DNA from: Rhizobium acidisoli
Lineage (GTDB): Bacteria > Pseudomonadota > Alphaproteobacteria > Rhizobiales > Rhizobiaceae
Reading direction: 5' to 3'
Length of the DNA stretch: 64,000 bases
Assembly: GCF_002531755.2 (NCBI RefSeq)
Contig: NZ_CP034998.1
Coordinates: forward strand, 992,001-1,056,000
A program made the translations under genes and the position numbers. Under the pieces are notes generated by a model. It did no database searches and was not told where the DNA came from. It saw only the letters and a program-made list of their open reading frames with translations. Position 1 is the stretch's first letter; each line of letters opens with the position of its first letter. Positions 44,051 through 52,475 of the stretch are shown here, piece by piece.

Positions 44051-44073
44051 CCTCCATCCTTGTTGGATGGAGG
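44051..44073 (-). promoter_or_regulatory. Hairpin sequestering the DUF1127 Shine-Dalgarno
   Basis: In the transcript, CCTCCATCC (44073-44065), loop AACAA, GGATGGAGG (44059-44051): a perfect 9-bp stem whose 3' arm contains the Shine-Dalgarno GGAGG, six bases before the ATG. This is the layout of an RNA thermometer or a ligand/sRNA-controlled switch. Confidence 0.55.
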
Positions 44074-44132
44074 CAGTGAACCATCAGCGGCGGCTCGGCG
44101 CTGTCAGATTATTTAGCGATCTGAGGCAGTCC

Positions 44133-44930
44133 TCACGCTTTGATCAGCCATTCGTGCTCGACGGCATTGTGGAATTTCCAGATCCGCTTCGGCCCGGCCA
44201 TGACGTTGAGGTAGTAGAGATCGTAGCCGTGCGTTGCCGCGCAAGGATGGTAGCCCTTCGGCACCAGCGTCACGTCACCATCCTCGATCGCCATCGCTTC
44301 GTCGAGCGAGCGATCATCGGTGTAGACGCGCTGGAAACCGAAGCCCTGCGGCGGGTTGAGACGATGATAGTAGGTCTCTTCCAGAAAGCTCTCGTTCGGC
44401 AGGTCATCCTGGTCGTGTTTGTGCGGCGGATAGGAAGAGGTGTGGCCGCCCGGCGTGATCACCTCGACGACGAGCAGCGAATGCGCCGAGCTGTCGTCCT
44501 CGGGCATGATATTGTTGACATAGCGCACATTCGTGCCTTTGCCGCGCGTCACCTGCGGATGGGTGCCGGGCGGGATTTCTTTCGCCTGATAGGTGCCGCC
44601 GCCGGGCGCTGAGCAGACGGCGAGCTCCAGATCGGTCTCCGCCGTCACCGACCATGTCGATTCCATCGGAATGTAGAGCGCATGCGGCGCGCCCTCGAAC
44701 GGGTTCATGCGGCCGCCGAGCGTTCCGAAATCCTTGGTTCCGGCCGATGCCTTGCCCTTGCCGGTGACCCAGACGAGGCAGACTTCCCGGTCGCCGGTCT
44801 CTCCCGAAACCGTCTCGCCCGGCTTTAGCCGGTGCAGATCGAAGCCGACATAGGTCCAGCCGGCATTCTCAGGGGTGACATTCGTGACGCGGCCATGCGT
44901 GCCTGATGGTTTCACCTTGAGGTTTGGCAT
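44133..44930 (-). CDS. iolB: 5-deoxy-glucuronate isomerase
   Basis: 265 residues, cupin-fold IolB. VCLVWVTGKGKA and YPPHKHDQDDLPNESFLEETYYHRL hold the metal-binding His and Glu set; GYHPCAATHGYDLYYLNVMAG is the C-terminal signature. It isomerises 5-deoxy-glucuronate to 5-dehydro-2-deoxy-gluconate. Last gene of the iol operon; GGAGAA precedes the ATG at 44930. Confidence 0.95.
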   Translation of the reverse strand: MPNLKVKPSGTHGRVTNVTPENAGWTYVGFDLHRLKPGETVSGETGDREVCLVWVTGKGKASAGTKDFGTLGGRMNPFEGAPHALYIPMESTWSVTAETDLELAVCSAPGGGTYQAKEIPPGTHPQVTRGKGTNVRYVNNIMPEDDSSAHSLLVVEVITPGGHTSSYPPHKHDQDDLPNESFLEETYYHRLNPPQGFGFQRVYTDDRSLDEAMAIEDGDVTLVPKGYHPCAATHGYDLYYLNVMAGPKRIWKFHNAVEHEWLIKA

Positions 44931-44957
44931 TGGTGGTTCTCCTCGTACGTTGAAATT

Positions 44958-45115
44958 CCCCGCCCCAAACCCCTCCCCACAAGGGGGAGGGGCTTAATCT
45001 GCGGCGCTGTCTCTCACCCATGTTGCACCGTTCCTTCTGCAAGGTGGCCGCTGTCTGGATAAGGCGGTGCCTCAAGTTAAGTCCCTCCCCCTTGTGGGGA
45101 GGGGTTGGGGAGGGG
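44958..45115. repeat. Palindromic mosaic repeat between iolE and iolB
   Basis: Flanked by inverted C- and G-rich arms (CCCCTCCCCACAAGGGGGAGGGG and CCCTCCCCCTTGTGGGG at the other end), with GCCTCAAGTTAAG near the right arm. It closely matches the element at 47996-48150 in arms and in this internal motif while the middle differs. Confidence 0.8.
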
Positions 45116-45127
45116 TTTTCTTTTCCG

Positions 45128-46045
45128 TTATCCCTTCGGGAAACCTTCGGTCTCCACCGTATAACCGGCAGCCGTCATCACCCGCATCAATTCGGCATGG
45201 CCGATCTCGGCCATTTTCTGCGGCGGCGCCTTGCGCGGATCCTGCTCGGCCTCGACGACAAACCAGCCTTCATAGCCGTGGTCGGCAAGCCGCTGGACGA
45301 TGGCGCCGAAATCGAGCGAGCCGTCGCCCGGCACGGTGAAAGCGCCGAGCGCTACCGCGTCGAGGAAGGACTGCCGGCTGCGGTCCAGCCCATCGACGAC
45401 GGACTTGCGGATGTCCTTGACGTGGACATGATTGATGCGGGCGTGGTGGTGGTCGATGGCGCGCAGTACGTCGCCGCCGGCAAAGGCGAGATGGCCGGCA
45501 TCGAGCAGCAGCGGAATGCCTTCGCCCGAAGAACGCATGAAGGCGTCGAGTTCCGGCTCGGTTTCGACAACGGCGGCCATGTGGTGGTGATAAGAGAGCG
45601 GCATGCCCTGTTCGGCGCACCATTCGCCGAATTCCGTGACGCGGCGCGCATAGGCCTTCATCTCGTCGTCGGCAAGCCGCGGCTTGGTCGCGAGCGGCTT
45701 GGAGCGGTCGCCCTGGATGGAGCGGCCGACCTCGCCGTAAACGATGCAGGGCGCATTGACCGCCTTGAACAATTCGATCATCGGAGCGATGCGGTCCTTG
45801 TTGGCCGTGAGCTCCTCATTGACCAGCGTGCCGGAGAACCAGCCGCCGCAGAGCGTCACGTCGGCGGCGCGCAGGATCGGCAGCATTTCCTCGGGATTGC
45901 TGGGGAAACGACGGCCCTGTTCCATGCCGGTGAAACCGGCGCCGCGCGATTGCCGCAGGCATTCCTCGAGGGACACGTCGTCGCTGAGTTCAGGAAGGTC
46001 GTCGTTCCACCAGGCGATGGGCGACATGCCGAGTTTGGCCTTCAT
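45128..46045 (-). CDS. iolE: Myo-inosose-2 dehydratase
   Basis: 305 residues, TIM-barrel xylose isomerase-like. IAWWNDDLPE near the N-terminus, LDAGHLAFAGGD and NHVHVKDIR hold the metal ligands, and VVEAEQDPRKAPP the C-terminal part. It dehydrates 2-keto-myo-inositol to the 3D-trihydroxycyclohexane-dione used by IolD. Between iolD and iolB in the operon. Confidence 0.95.
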   Translation of the reverse strand: MKAKLGMSPIAWWNDDLPELSDDVSLEECLRQSRGAGFTGMEQGRRFPSNPEEMLPILRAADVTLCGGWFSGTLVNEELTANKDRIAPMIELFKAVNAPCIVYGEVGRSIQGDRSKPLATKPRLADDEMKAYARRVTEFGEWCAEQGMPLSYHHHMAAVVETEPELDAFMRSSGEGIPLLLDAGHLAFAGGDVLRAIDHHHARINHVHVKDIRKSVVDGLDRSRQSFLDAVALGAFTVPGDGSLDFGAIVQRLADHGYEGWFVVEAEQDPRKAPPQKMAEIGHAELMRVMTAAGYTVETEGFPKG

Positions 46046-46110
46046 CTATAGTCTCCTTAAAAATAGTGCGGAGGAGTGGGGCGCTCCTCCGGAAAATGAT
46101 GGCAATCGAA

Positions 46111-47961
46111 TCAGCGGATACGCTGGGAAGCGCGCGCTTCGACATAGCCTTTGCGCGCTTCGTTGACTTCTGCGCGCGGGCTGACTTCCGGCACCGCGAC
46201 ATCCCACCAGTGGCCGCCGGCCTCGGTGGTGATCAAGGGATCAGTGTCGATGAGGAAGACCGAGGTGCGATCGTTCTTCTTCGAATCAATGATCGCCTGC
46301 TCCAGTTCCGCGATCGAGGCGACCTTGACGGCGATGGCGCCCATGCTTTCGGCATGCGCGCGGAAATCGATCTCCGGCATCACCTCGTGATAGGAGTCCT
46401 TGAGCAGGTTGTTGAAGTTGGCGCCGCCGGTTCCCATCTGCAATCGGTTGATGCAGCCATAGCCGCGATTGTCGAGAACGACGATGTTGAGCTTGAGGCC
46501 GAGCATGACCGAGGTGGCGATCTCGGAATTCATCATCATGTAGGAACCGTCTCCGACCATGACGACGACATCGCGTTCGGGATGCGCCATCTTGGCGCCG
46601 AGCCCGCCGGCGATCTCGTAGCCCATGCAGGAAAAGCCATACTCCATGTGATAACTGCCCGGCGCCGTCGCCGGCCAGAGCTTGTGCAATTCGCCGGGAA
46701 GACCGCCGGCCGCGCAAAGCACCGTCGTATTCTCGCCGCCGATCGAACGTGCCACTGCGCCGATCACCTGTGCATCGGAGGGCAGGGCGGCATTGGTCGT
46801 CGCCATTGCCTTGGCGGCGGCCTCCATCCACACCTTCTTCTCCGCAGTTGCCTTTTCGGCCAGCGCCGCCGGCGCCTTCCAGCCCGAAAGCCCTGATGAA
46901 AGCGCCTTCAGCCCTTCGCGGGCATCGGCGACCAGCGGGTAGCTGTCATGTTTCACCGCGTCGTAAGCGGCGATATTGAGACCAACCATCCTCAGGCTGT
47001 CGTTCTTGAACAGCGCCCAGGAGCCGGTGGTGAAATCCTGGCAGCGTGTGCCGACGGCGATGACGAGATCCGTCTCCTCGGCGATCGCATTCGCCGCCGA
47101 CGTGCCGGTGACGCCAACCGAGCCGAGCGCCAGCGGATGGGTCTCGTTGATCGACGACTTGCCGGCCTGGGTGACGACGACCGGAATGGCGTGGGCCTCG
47201 GCAAAAGCGGCAAGCTCCTTCGTCGCCTGCGAGTAAAGCACGCCGCCGCCGGCAACGATTACCGGCTTCTGCGACGCCTTGATCAGCGCGATGGCATTGG
47301 CCAGCTCGTCCGCGTCCGGCTGCGGCCGGCGGGTCGCCCAGACTTTTTCATCGAACAGGCTTTCCGGATAATCATAGGCCTCAGCCTGGACGTCCTGGCA
47401 GAGCGACAATGTCACCGGGCCGCAATCCAGCGGATCGGTCAGCACCTGCATGGCGCGCTTCAGCGCCGAAATGATCTGCTCAGGCCGGGTGATGCGGTCG
47501 AAATAGCGCGAAACCGGGCGGAAGGCGTCATTGGCCGAAACCGTGCCGTCGCCGAAATCCTCGATCTGCTGCAACACCGGATCGGGCGCGCGGTTGGCGA
47601 AGACGTCGCCCGGCAGGAAGAGAACGGGAATGCGGTTGACATGCGCGACGCCGGCGGCCGTCACCATATTCAGCGCGCCGGGGCCGATCGAGGTCGTGCA
47701 AGCCATGAAACGACTGCGGAAATTCGCCTTGGCATAGGCGATGGCGGCATGCGCCATGCCCTGCTCATTGTGAGCGCGATAGGTCGTCAGTTCACCGCGC
47801 ACCTGATAAAGCGCCTCGCCCATGCCGGCGACGTTGCCATGACCGAAGATCGCCCAGACGCCGCCGAAGATCGGCACTTTCTTGCCGTCGACAACAGTCA
47901 TCTGCTTTTTGAGAAAATGCGCGACGGCCTGCGCCATCGTCAACCGTATCGTCTTGCCCAT
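46111..47961 (-). CDS. iolD: 3D-(3,5/4)-trihydroxycyclohexane-1,2-dione hydrolase
   Basis: 616 residues from the ATG at 47961 (MGKTIRLTMAQAV), five bases after GGGAGG; the frame extends into the repeat upstream. Thiamine diphosphate enzyme: FGHGNVAGMGEAL and the TPP motif GDGSYMMMNSEIATSV...NRGYGCINRLQ. It opens the ring to 5-deoxy-glucuronate. Third enzyme gene of the operon. Confidence 0.95.
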   Translation of the reverse strand: MGKTIRLTMAQAVAHFLKKQMTVVDGKKVPIFGGVWAIFGHGNVAGMGEALYQVRGELTTYRAHNEQGMAHAAIAYAKANFRSRFMACTTSIGPGALNMVTAAGVAHVNRIPVLFLPGDVFANRAPDPVLQQIEDFGDGTVSANDAFRPVSRYFDRITRPEQIISALKRAMQVLTDPLDCGPVTLSLCQDVQAEAYDYPESLFDEKVWATRRPQPDADELANAIALIKASQKPVIVAGGGVLYSQATKELAAFAEAHAIPVVVTQAGKSSINETHPLALGSVGVTGTSAANAIAEETDLVIAVGTRCQDFTTGSWALFKNDSLRMVGLNIAAYDAVKHDSYPLVADAREGLKALSSGLSGWKAPAALAEKATAEKKVWMEAAAKAMATTNAALPSDAQVIGAVARSIGGENTTVLCAAGGLPGELHKLWPATAPGSYHMEYGFSCMGYEIAGGLGAKMAHPERDVVVMVGDGSYMMMNSEIATSVMLGLKLNIVVLDNRGYGCINRLQMGTGGANFNNLLKDSYHEVMPEIDFRAHAESMGAIAVKVASIAELEQAIIDSKKNDRTSVFLIDTDPLITTEAGGHWWDVAVPEVSPRAEVNEARKGYVEARASQRIR

Positions 47962-47995
47962 CGGGGCCTCCCGCAATCTTCGCTCTCGTTGGTTT

Positions 47996-48150
47996 CCCCT
48001 CCCCAACCCCTCCCCACAAGGGGGAGGGGCTAACTCGTGGGGCTCGCCGCATTTCACCGCAACCTTGCGTCCGCAAGACAGCTCGTTTGTGGCGTAAAGC
48101 GATGCCTCAACTTAAGTCCCTCCCCCTTGTGGGGAGGGGTTGGGGAGGGG
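47996..48150. repeat. Palindromic mosaic repeat between iolC and iolD
   Basis: The arms 47996-48028 and 48118-48150 are perfect inverted copies of 33 bases built on CCCCTCCCCAACCCC and ending GGGGAGGGG. GCCTCAACTTAAG lies at the inner edge of the right arm, as in the copy at 44958-45115. In RNA it would form a very stable stem within the iol transcript. Confidence 0.85.
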
Positions 48151-48163
48151 TCTAATTTATATC

Positions 48164-50098
48164 CTACTGAAGCTCACGCGTCTTCAGCCACGCCTCTGTC
48201 AACTGCCGGAAGCGGCCGGCCATGTCGGCGATCGCTTCCTCGTCGTTCATTGCGCCCGAAAGCCAGGCGCGCGCCGCATCGGCAAAGATCGTCCGGCCAA
48301 CGGCAAAGCCCTTTACGGAGGGGGCAGCCAGCGTCGCCTCGAAGCAGGAGATCAGCTCGTCGGCTGGCGCCTCGAGCCCCAAAAGCACGATACCGCGGCA
48401 CCATGGATCATTTTTGGCAATCACCGCATCGATCTTCTTCCAGGCTTCGCTCGATGCCTGCGGCTCGAGCTTCCACCAGTCCGGCTTGATGCCGAGCGCA
48501 TAGAGTTCTTCCAGCGCCGTGGCGATGGTATCGTTGGTCAGCGGCCCGTTCTTGCCGGCGATGATCTCCACCAGCAGCTCGCGCCCAACCTTGCGGGCGG
48601 CCTCGAACAGGGTGCGCAGCTTCTCCTGCTGCTCACTCTTCAATTCGGCCGGATCGTCGGGATGATAGAAGCACAGGCACTTGATGCAATGGCCGAGCGG
48701 CCATTCCACCAGCTGCGAGCCGATATCCTGGCTGAATTCGAAACGCAGCGGCTTCGAGCCCGGCAGTTCCACCGGCCGGCCGATCCAGGAGAAATTCTTC
48801 GTCGCCGCGTCGAAGAAGGCGTCGCGGCCAAAACGTTCGTCGATCAGCATGCCGTAGCCGTCACGGCCATTCGAAACTCGCGCCGCCGCAGAGACCGCCA
48901 GCCGCTTGAAGGCGACGATCTTCTCATGGCCGACGCCGAGCTCATCGGCGACGCTGACAAGCTGCGAACGGTGATCGATCGCCAGCGCCATCAGCAGCGG
49001 GATTTCGCCGCGCCGGGTCGATGCCCAGTGGATATGGTTGATCGCCTCGTCCTTGCGCAGCGCCCGATGCTGGCTGCCGGTCTTCAGGAAGTAGTCGAGC
49101 TCCGCCCAGGTCGGATATTCCGGCGAGCAGAGCAGCCGGGAGACGGCGAAGGCGCCGCAGGCATTGGCCCAGGTGGCGCAGGTCTTCAGCGGCTCGTCGC
49201 GCAGAAAGCCGCGCAGGAAGCCGGACATGAAGGCATCGCCGGCGCCGAGCACGTTGAAGACTTCGATCGGAAAACCCTCGCCGACGATGCCTGCTTCGAG
49301 GTCGTCGGCGATCGGCCCGTCATAGACGATGCAGCCCATGGCGCCGCGCTTGAGCACGATCGTCGCCGGCGACAGGCGGCGAATCTCCTTCAGCGCGCCG
49401 AGCACGTCGTCGGCGCCGGAGGCGATCAGGATTTCTTCTTCAGTGCCGACGATGAGGTCGCAATCCGGCAGCGTCTCCTTCATCTTCGAGGACACACGGT
49501 CGGACTTCACGTAGCGCTCGAAACCTTCGGCATGGCCGGCAAGGCCCCAGAGGTTCGGCCGGTAGTCGATGTCGAAGATTACCTTGCGGCCGTTCGCCTT
49601 GGCGATGCGGATCGCCTTACGCTGGGCGGCCTCGGTATTCGGCCTGGAGAAATGCGTGCCGGAAACCAGGACGGCGCGCGACGAGCGGATGAAATTCTCG
49701 TCGATATCGCCTTCGTCGAGCGCCATGTCGGCGCAGTCGGAGCGATAAAAGATCATCGGCGACACGCCTTCGGCCTCGACCGCAAGCAGCACCAGCGCCG
49801 TCAGCCGCTCCTTGTCGGTGACGATGCCATCTGTCGCTACGCCCTCGCGCGCCGACTGCTCGCGGATGAAGCGCCCCATCTGCTCGTCGCCGACGCGGGT
49901 GATGAGGCCGGATTTGAGGCCGAGCCGCGCCGTGCCGATGGCGATATTGGCCGGGCAGCCGCCGACTGATTTGGCGAAGGAGCCGATATCCTCCAGCCGC
50001 GAACCGATCTGCTGTCCGTAAAGATCGACCGAGGAGCGGCCGATGGTGATTACATCAAGCGCCGGCTCCGGCCGTGAACCCGGATTCGATTGTACCAT
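48164..50098 (-). CDS. iolC: Bifunctional 5-dehydro-2-deoxygluconokinase / DUF2090 aldolase-like protein
   Basis: 644 residues. The N-terminal PfkB kinase (about 12-325) has GGCPANIAIGTARLGL and ending NVLGAGDAFMSGFLRGFL with the catalytic Asp; the C-terminal DUF2090 domain (about 340-644) has an aldolase-like barrel with CLCFYHPDD. The kinase phosphorylates 5-dehydro-2-deoxy-gluconate; the second domain is thought to provide the aldolase step (IolJ). This fusion is usual in rhizobia. First enzyme gene after iolR. Confidence 0.93.
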   Translation of the reverse strand: MVQSNPGSRPEPALDVITIGRSSVDLYGQQIGSRLEDIGSFAKSVGGCPANIAIGTARLGLKSGLITRVGDEQMGRFIREQSAREGVATDGIVTDKERLTALVLLAVEAEGVSPMIFYRSDCADMALDEGDIDENFIRSSRAVLVSGTHFSRPNTEAAQRKAIRIAKANGRKVIFDIDYRPNLWGLAGHAEGFERYVKSDRVSSKMKETLPDCDLIVGTEEEILIASGADDVLGALKEIRRLSPATIVLKRGAMGCIVYDGPIADDLEAGIVGEGFPIEVFNVLGAGDAFMSGFLRGFLRDEPLKTCATWANACGAFAVSRLLCSPEYPTWAELDYFLKTGSQHRALRKDEAINHIHWASTRRGEIPLLMALAIDHRSQLVSVADELGVGHEKIVAFKRLAVSAAARVSNGRDGYGMLIDERFGRDAFFDAATKNFSWIGRPVELPGSKPLRFEFSQDIGSQLVEWPLGHCIKCLCFYHPDDPAELKSEQQEKLRTLFEAARKVGRELLVEIIAGKNGPLTNDTIATALEELYALGIKPDWWKLEPQASSEAWKKIDAVIAKNDPWCRGIVLLGLEAPADELISCFEATLAAPSVKGFAVGRTIFADAARAWLSGAMNDEEAIADMAGRFRQLTEAWLKTRELQ

Positions 50099-50184
50099 GA
50101 TGTCCTCCCGCTAGATTTTGCGCGGCTTCCAGTGCCTGCGAATTTGTGAATAATGAAACATCGGTTCCGATATTTTGTCAATTC

Positions 50185-50198
50185 GGAATGTTTATTCC
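50185..50198. promoter_or_regulatory. IolR operator (GGAA-N6-TTCC) upstream of iolC
   Basis: GGAATGTTTATTCC matches the GGAA-N6-TTCC palindrome described for rhizobial IolR. It is 87 bases upstream of the iolC ATG and overlaps the iolR stop codon (50192-50194), so the iolR 3' end and the iolC promoter share bases. Confidence 0.65.
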
Positions 50199-51067
50199 AT
50201 TTTCGCTTTCCCAGCTTTTGAATGCTGGCGCTTGCGCCGCCGTTCGGCGATGGCGACCGGCAGTGCCATAGTCAGCGCCATCGAGGCCGACAGCGAGCGG
50301 AAGCCGGCGAAATCGGCCTCGGCCACCTCGAACCAGTGCGTGGCGCAGGCGGCAAGCGGCGAGAAGGCCGAATCGGTAATAGCGATTACGGGGACGCCGC
50401 GGTCGGCAAGTTCCTGGCTCTGGTTGAGGCTGTCGGCCGCATAGGGCGAGAAGCTCGCGGCGATCGCCGCATCCTTCGGTGTCGCGAACTGCACCATTTC
50501 CGGGTCGACGCCGTTCGGCGAGGCGACGATCTGGTGGCGGATGTTGAGCTTCGAAAAAGCGTAGGTCATATGCGCCGTCAGCGGATAGGAGCGCCGTTTG
50601 GCAATCAGATAGATCGTCTCGGCGGCGGCAAGGATATCCACCGCTTTCGTGAATGTGTCGCTTTGCACCGTCGCCGCTAGCCGGTTGACCGATTGGCTGG
50701 CCGCGGCAATAAAGCCTGACAGCAGATTGGCGTCCTCGTCGTCGCCGCTTGCCTGTTCCAGCGTGACGAGCCGCTCTTCATAGCTCAGCGTCCGGTCGCG
50801 TAGCCTTTCGCGGAAGATGCTCTGCAGGTCGGAAAAGCCCCCGTAGCCCAGATGATGCGCCAGGCGCACCAGCGTCGAGGGCTGGACGTCGGAGGCGGCC
50901 GCGATGCTCGCCGTCGTGCCGAAGGCGATCTCGTCGGGATTGCCGAGCGCGAAGGCCGCGACCTGTGCCAGCCGCTTCGGCATGCTCGCCTTGCGCTCGA
51001 TGATGGTGCTGCGCAGGCTTTCGAAATCGCGCGGCACACGCGCCTGCCTCTGGGGGTCGTTATCCAT
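50192..51067 (-). CDS. iolR: RpiR-family repressor of inositol catabolism
   Basis: 291 residues. The N-terminal HTH_6 domain has ALGNPDEIAFGTTASIAAASDVQPSTLVRLAHHLG; the C-terminal SIS domain has ETIYLIAKRRSYPLTAHMTYAF and ASFSPYAADSLNQSQELADRGVPVIAITDS, binding a phosphorylated inositol intermediate. Its place ahead of iolC-D-E-B is the IolR position in Sinorhizobium. A GAAA-N6-TTCC half-matching operator lies 20 bases upstream of its own start. Confidence 0.92.
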   Translation of the reverse strand: MDNDPQRQARVPRDFESLRSTIIERKASMPKRLAQVAAFALGNPDEIAFGTTASIAAASDVQPSTLVRLAHHLGYGGFSDLQSIFRERLRDRTLSYEERLVTLEQASGDDEDANLLSGFIAAASQSVNRLAATVQSDTFTKAVDILAAAETIYLIAKRRSYPLTAHMTYAFSKLNIRHQIVASPNGVDPEMVQFATPKDAAIAASFSPYAADSLNQSQELADRGVPVIAITDSAFSPLAACATHWFEVAEADFAGFRSLSASMALTMALPVAIAERRRKRQHSKAGKAKME

Positions 51068-51086
51068 GCTTGCGGCTCACGAGATG

Positions 51087-51100
51087 AAACAAATATTCCA
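51087..51100. promoter_or_regulatory. Near-match IolR operator upstream of iolR
   Basis: GAAACAAATATTCC (GAAA-N6-TTCC) differs by one base from the GGAA-N6-TTCC palindrome. It is 20 bases upstream of the iolR ATG at 51067, consistent with autoregulation. It could also affect the divergent dehydrogenase gene 174 bases away. Confidence 0.5.
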
Positions 51101-51273
51101 TATTGCCAAGCATAGACGATTTCAAAGGGCGCGCCTAATTGTTTTTAATCACCTGTAATTCCAGGCTTTTAGACAATTCTCCCGAAAAATGGCGCCGATG
51201 ACCGTGGATGGGTCTCTTGTCAAAATGATCCAAATATTCCAAAAATCCGCGCGCAGCTCTGGAGGAGACGGAA

Positions 51274-52389
51274 ATGAAGCCACTCGGCATCGGTTTGATC
51301 GGCACCGGTTATATGGGCAAGTGCCACGCGCTGGCATGGAATGCGGTGAAGACGGTGTTCGGCGATGTCGAGCGTCCGCGACTTGTGCATCTGGCCGAAG
51401 CCAATGCCGGGCTTGCTGAGGCGCGGGCCGGTGAATTCGGCTTCGAGAAGGCAACGGCCGACTGGCGGGCGCTGATCGCCGACCCCGAGGTCGATGTCGT
51501 CTCGGTCACCACGCCCAATCAGTTCCATGCCGAGATGGCCATTGCAGCGCTTGAAGCCGGCAAACACGTCTGGTGTGAAAAGCCGATGGCGCCGGCCTAC
51601 GCCGAAGCCGAGCGCATGCTGGAAACGGCGAAGCGTTCCGGCAAGGTTGCCGCCCTTGGCTATAATTACATCCAGAATCCCGTCATCCGGCACATCAAGA
51701 CGCTTGTCGGCGAGGGCGCCATCGGCACGGTCAACCATATCCGCGTCGAGATGGACGAGGATTTCATGGCGGATCCCGATGTCTTCTTCTATTGGAAGAG
51801 CGAGCTTTCCGCCGGCTACGGCGCGCTCGACGATTTCGCCGTGCACCCGCTGTCGCTGCTCTGGTATCTCTTCGGCCATGTCGAGGCCGTCATTACGGAT
51901 ATGGTGAAGCCCTATGCCGACCGCCCGCTGAGCGAGGGTGGTCGCCGTGCCGTCGAAAATCACGATGCCGCCAACGTGCTGTTGCGGCTTGGCGGCGGCA
52001 TCTCCGCCGTGTTGATGGTCAACCGCGCCGCCTGGGGCCGCAAGGGCCGCATCGCCCTGCAGATTTATGGTTCGAAAGGCTCGATCGTCTATGACCAGGA
52101 GCGGATGAACGAATTCGAACTCTATCAGGCCGAGGGTCGCGGCTCCGAACAGGGTTTCCGCAAGATACTGGCGGCGCCCGCCCATCGGCCTTATGATCGC
52201 TTTATCCCGGCGCCCGGTCACGGTCTCGGCTTCAACGATCTGAAGATCATCGAATGCCGCGAGCTGATCCGGGCAATATCGGGCGAGCCGTCGTCGATCG
52301 TGACATTTAAAGACGGTCTCAGGATAGAGAAGTCGGTGCATGCCATGGCACAGTCCTTCCACGAGCGTCGCTGGATCGAGATCGGCTGA
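51274..52389 (+). CDS. Gfo/Idh/MocA-family oxidoreductase (probable inositol dehydrogenase)
   Basis: 371 residues with GGAGGAG upstream. Rossmann motif GIGLIGTGYMGKCHALAW (5-22) and EKPMAPAY (near 97) give the NAD(P)-dependent fold; DDFAVHPLSLL holds the substrate His. It is divergent from iolR, the position of the Sinorhizobium gene known as iolY, and probably oxidises scyllo- or myo-inositol or a related cyclitol. The exact substrate is inferred from context. Confidence 0.88.
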   Translation: MKPLGIGLIGTGYMGKCHALAWNAVKTVFGDVERPRLVHLAEANAGLAEARAGEFGFEKATADWRALIADPEVDVVSVTTPNQFHAEMAIAALEAGKHVWCEKPMAPAYAEAERMLETAKRSGKVAALGYNYIQNPVIRHIKTLVGEGAIGTVNHIRVEMDEDFMADPDVFFYWKSELSAGYGALDDFAVHPLSLLWYLFGHVEAVITDMVKPYADRPLSEGGRRAVENHDAANVLLRLGGGISAVLMVNRAAWGRKGRIALQIYGSKGSIVYDQERMNEFELYQAEGRGSEQGFRKILAAPAHRPYDRFIPAPGHGLGFNDLKIIECRELIRAISGEPSSIVTFKDGLRIEKSVHAMAQSFHERRWIEIG

Positions 52390-52475
52390 AGGTAAAGGCC
52401 GCTCTCCGTTGACGGCGCATAGGGCAGGGGATAGGCCTTGGCATGAGTGTCGGGCCTAGTTTCAGGAGTGAGATC

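Noticed and set aside
44958..48150. Composite transposon carrying iolE and iolD
   Set aside because: The flanking repeats are intergenic mosaic elements without transposase, and the operon order is the normal rhizobial one.
48140..49969. A 609-codon open frame on the + strand
   Set aside because: Antisense shadow of iolC, which is supported by clear kinase and DUF2090 motifs.
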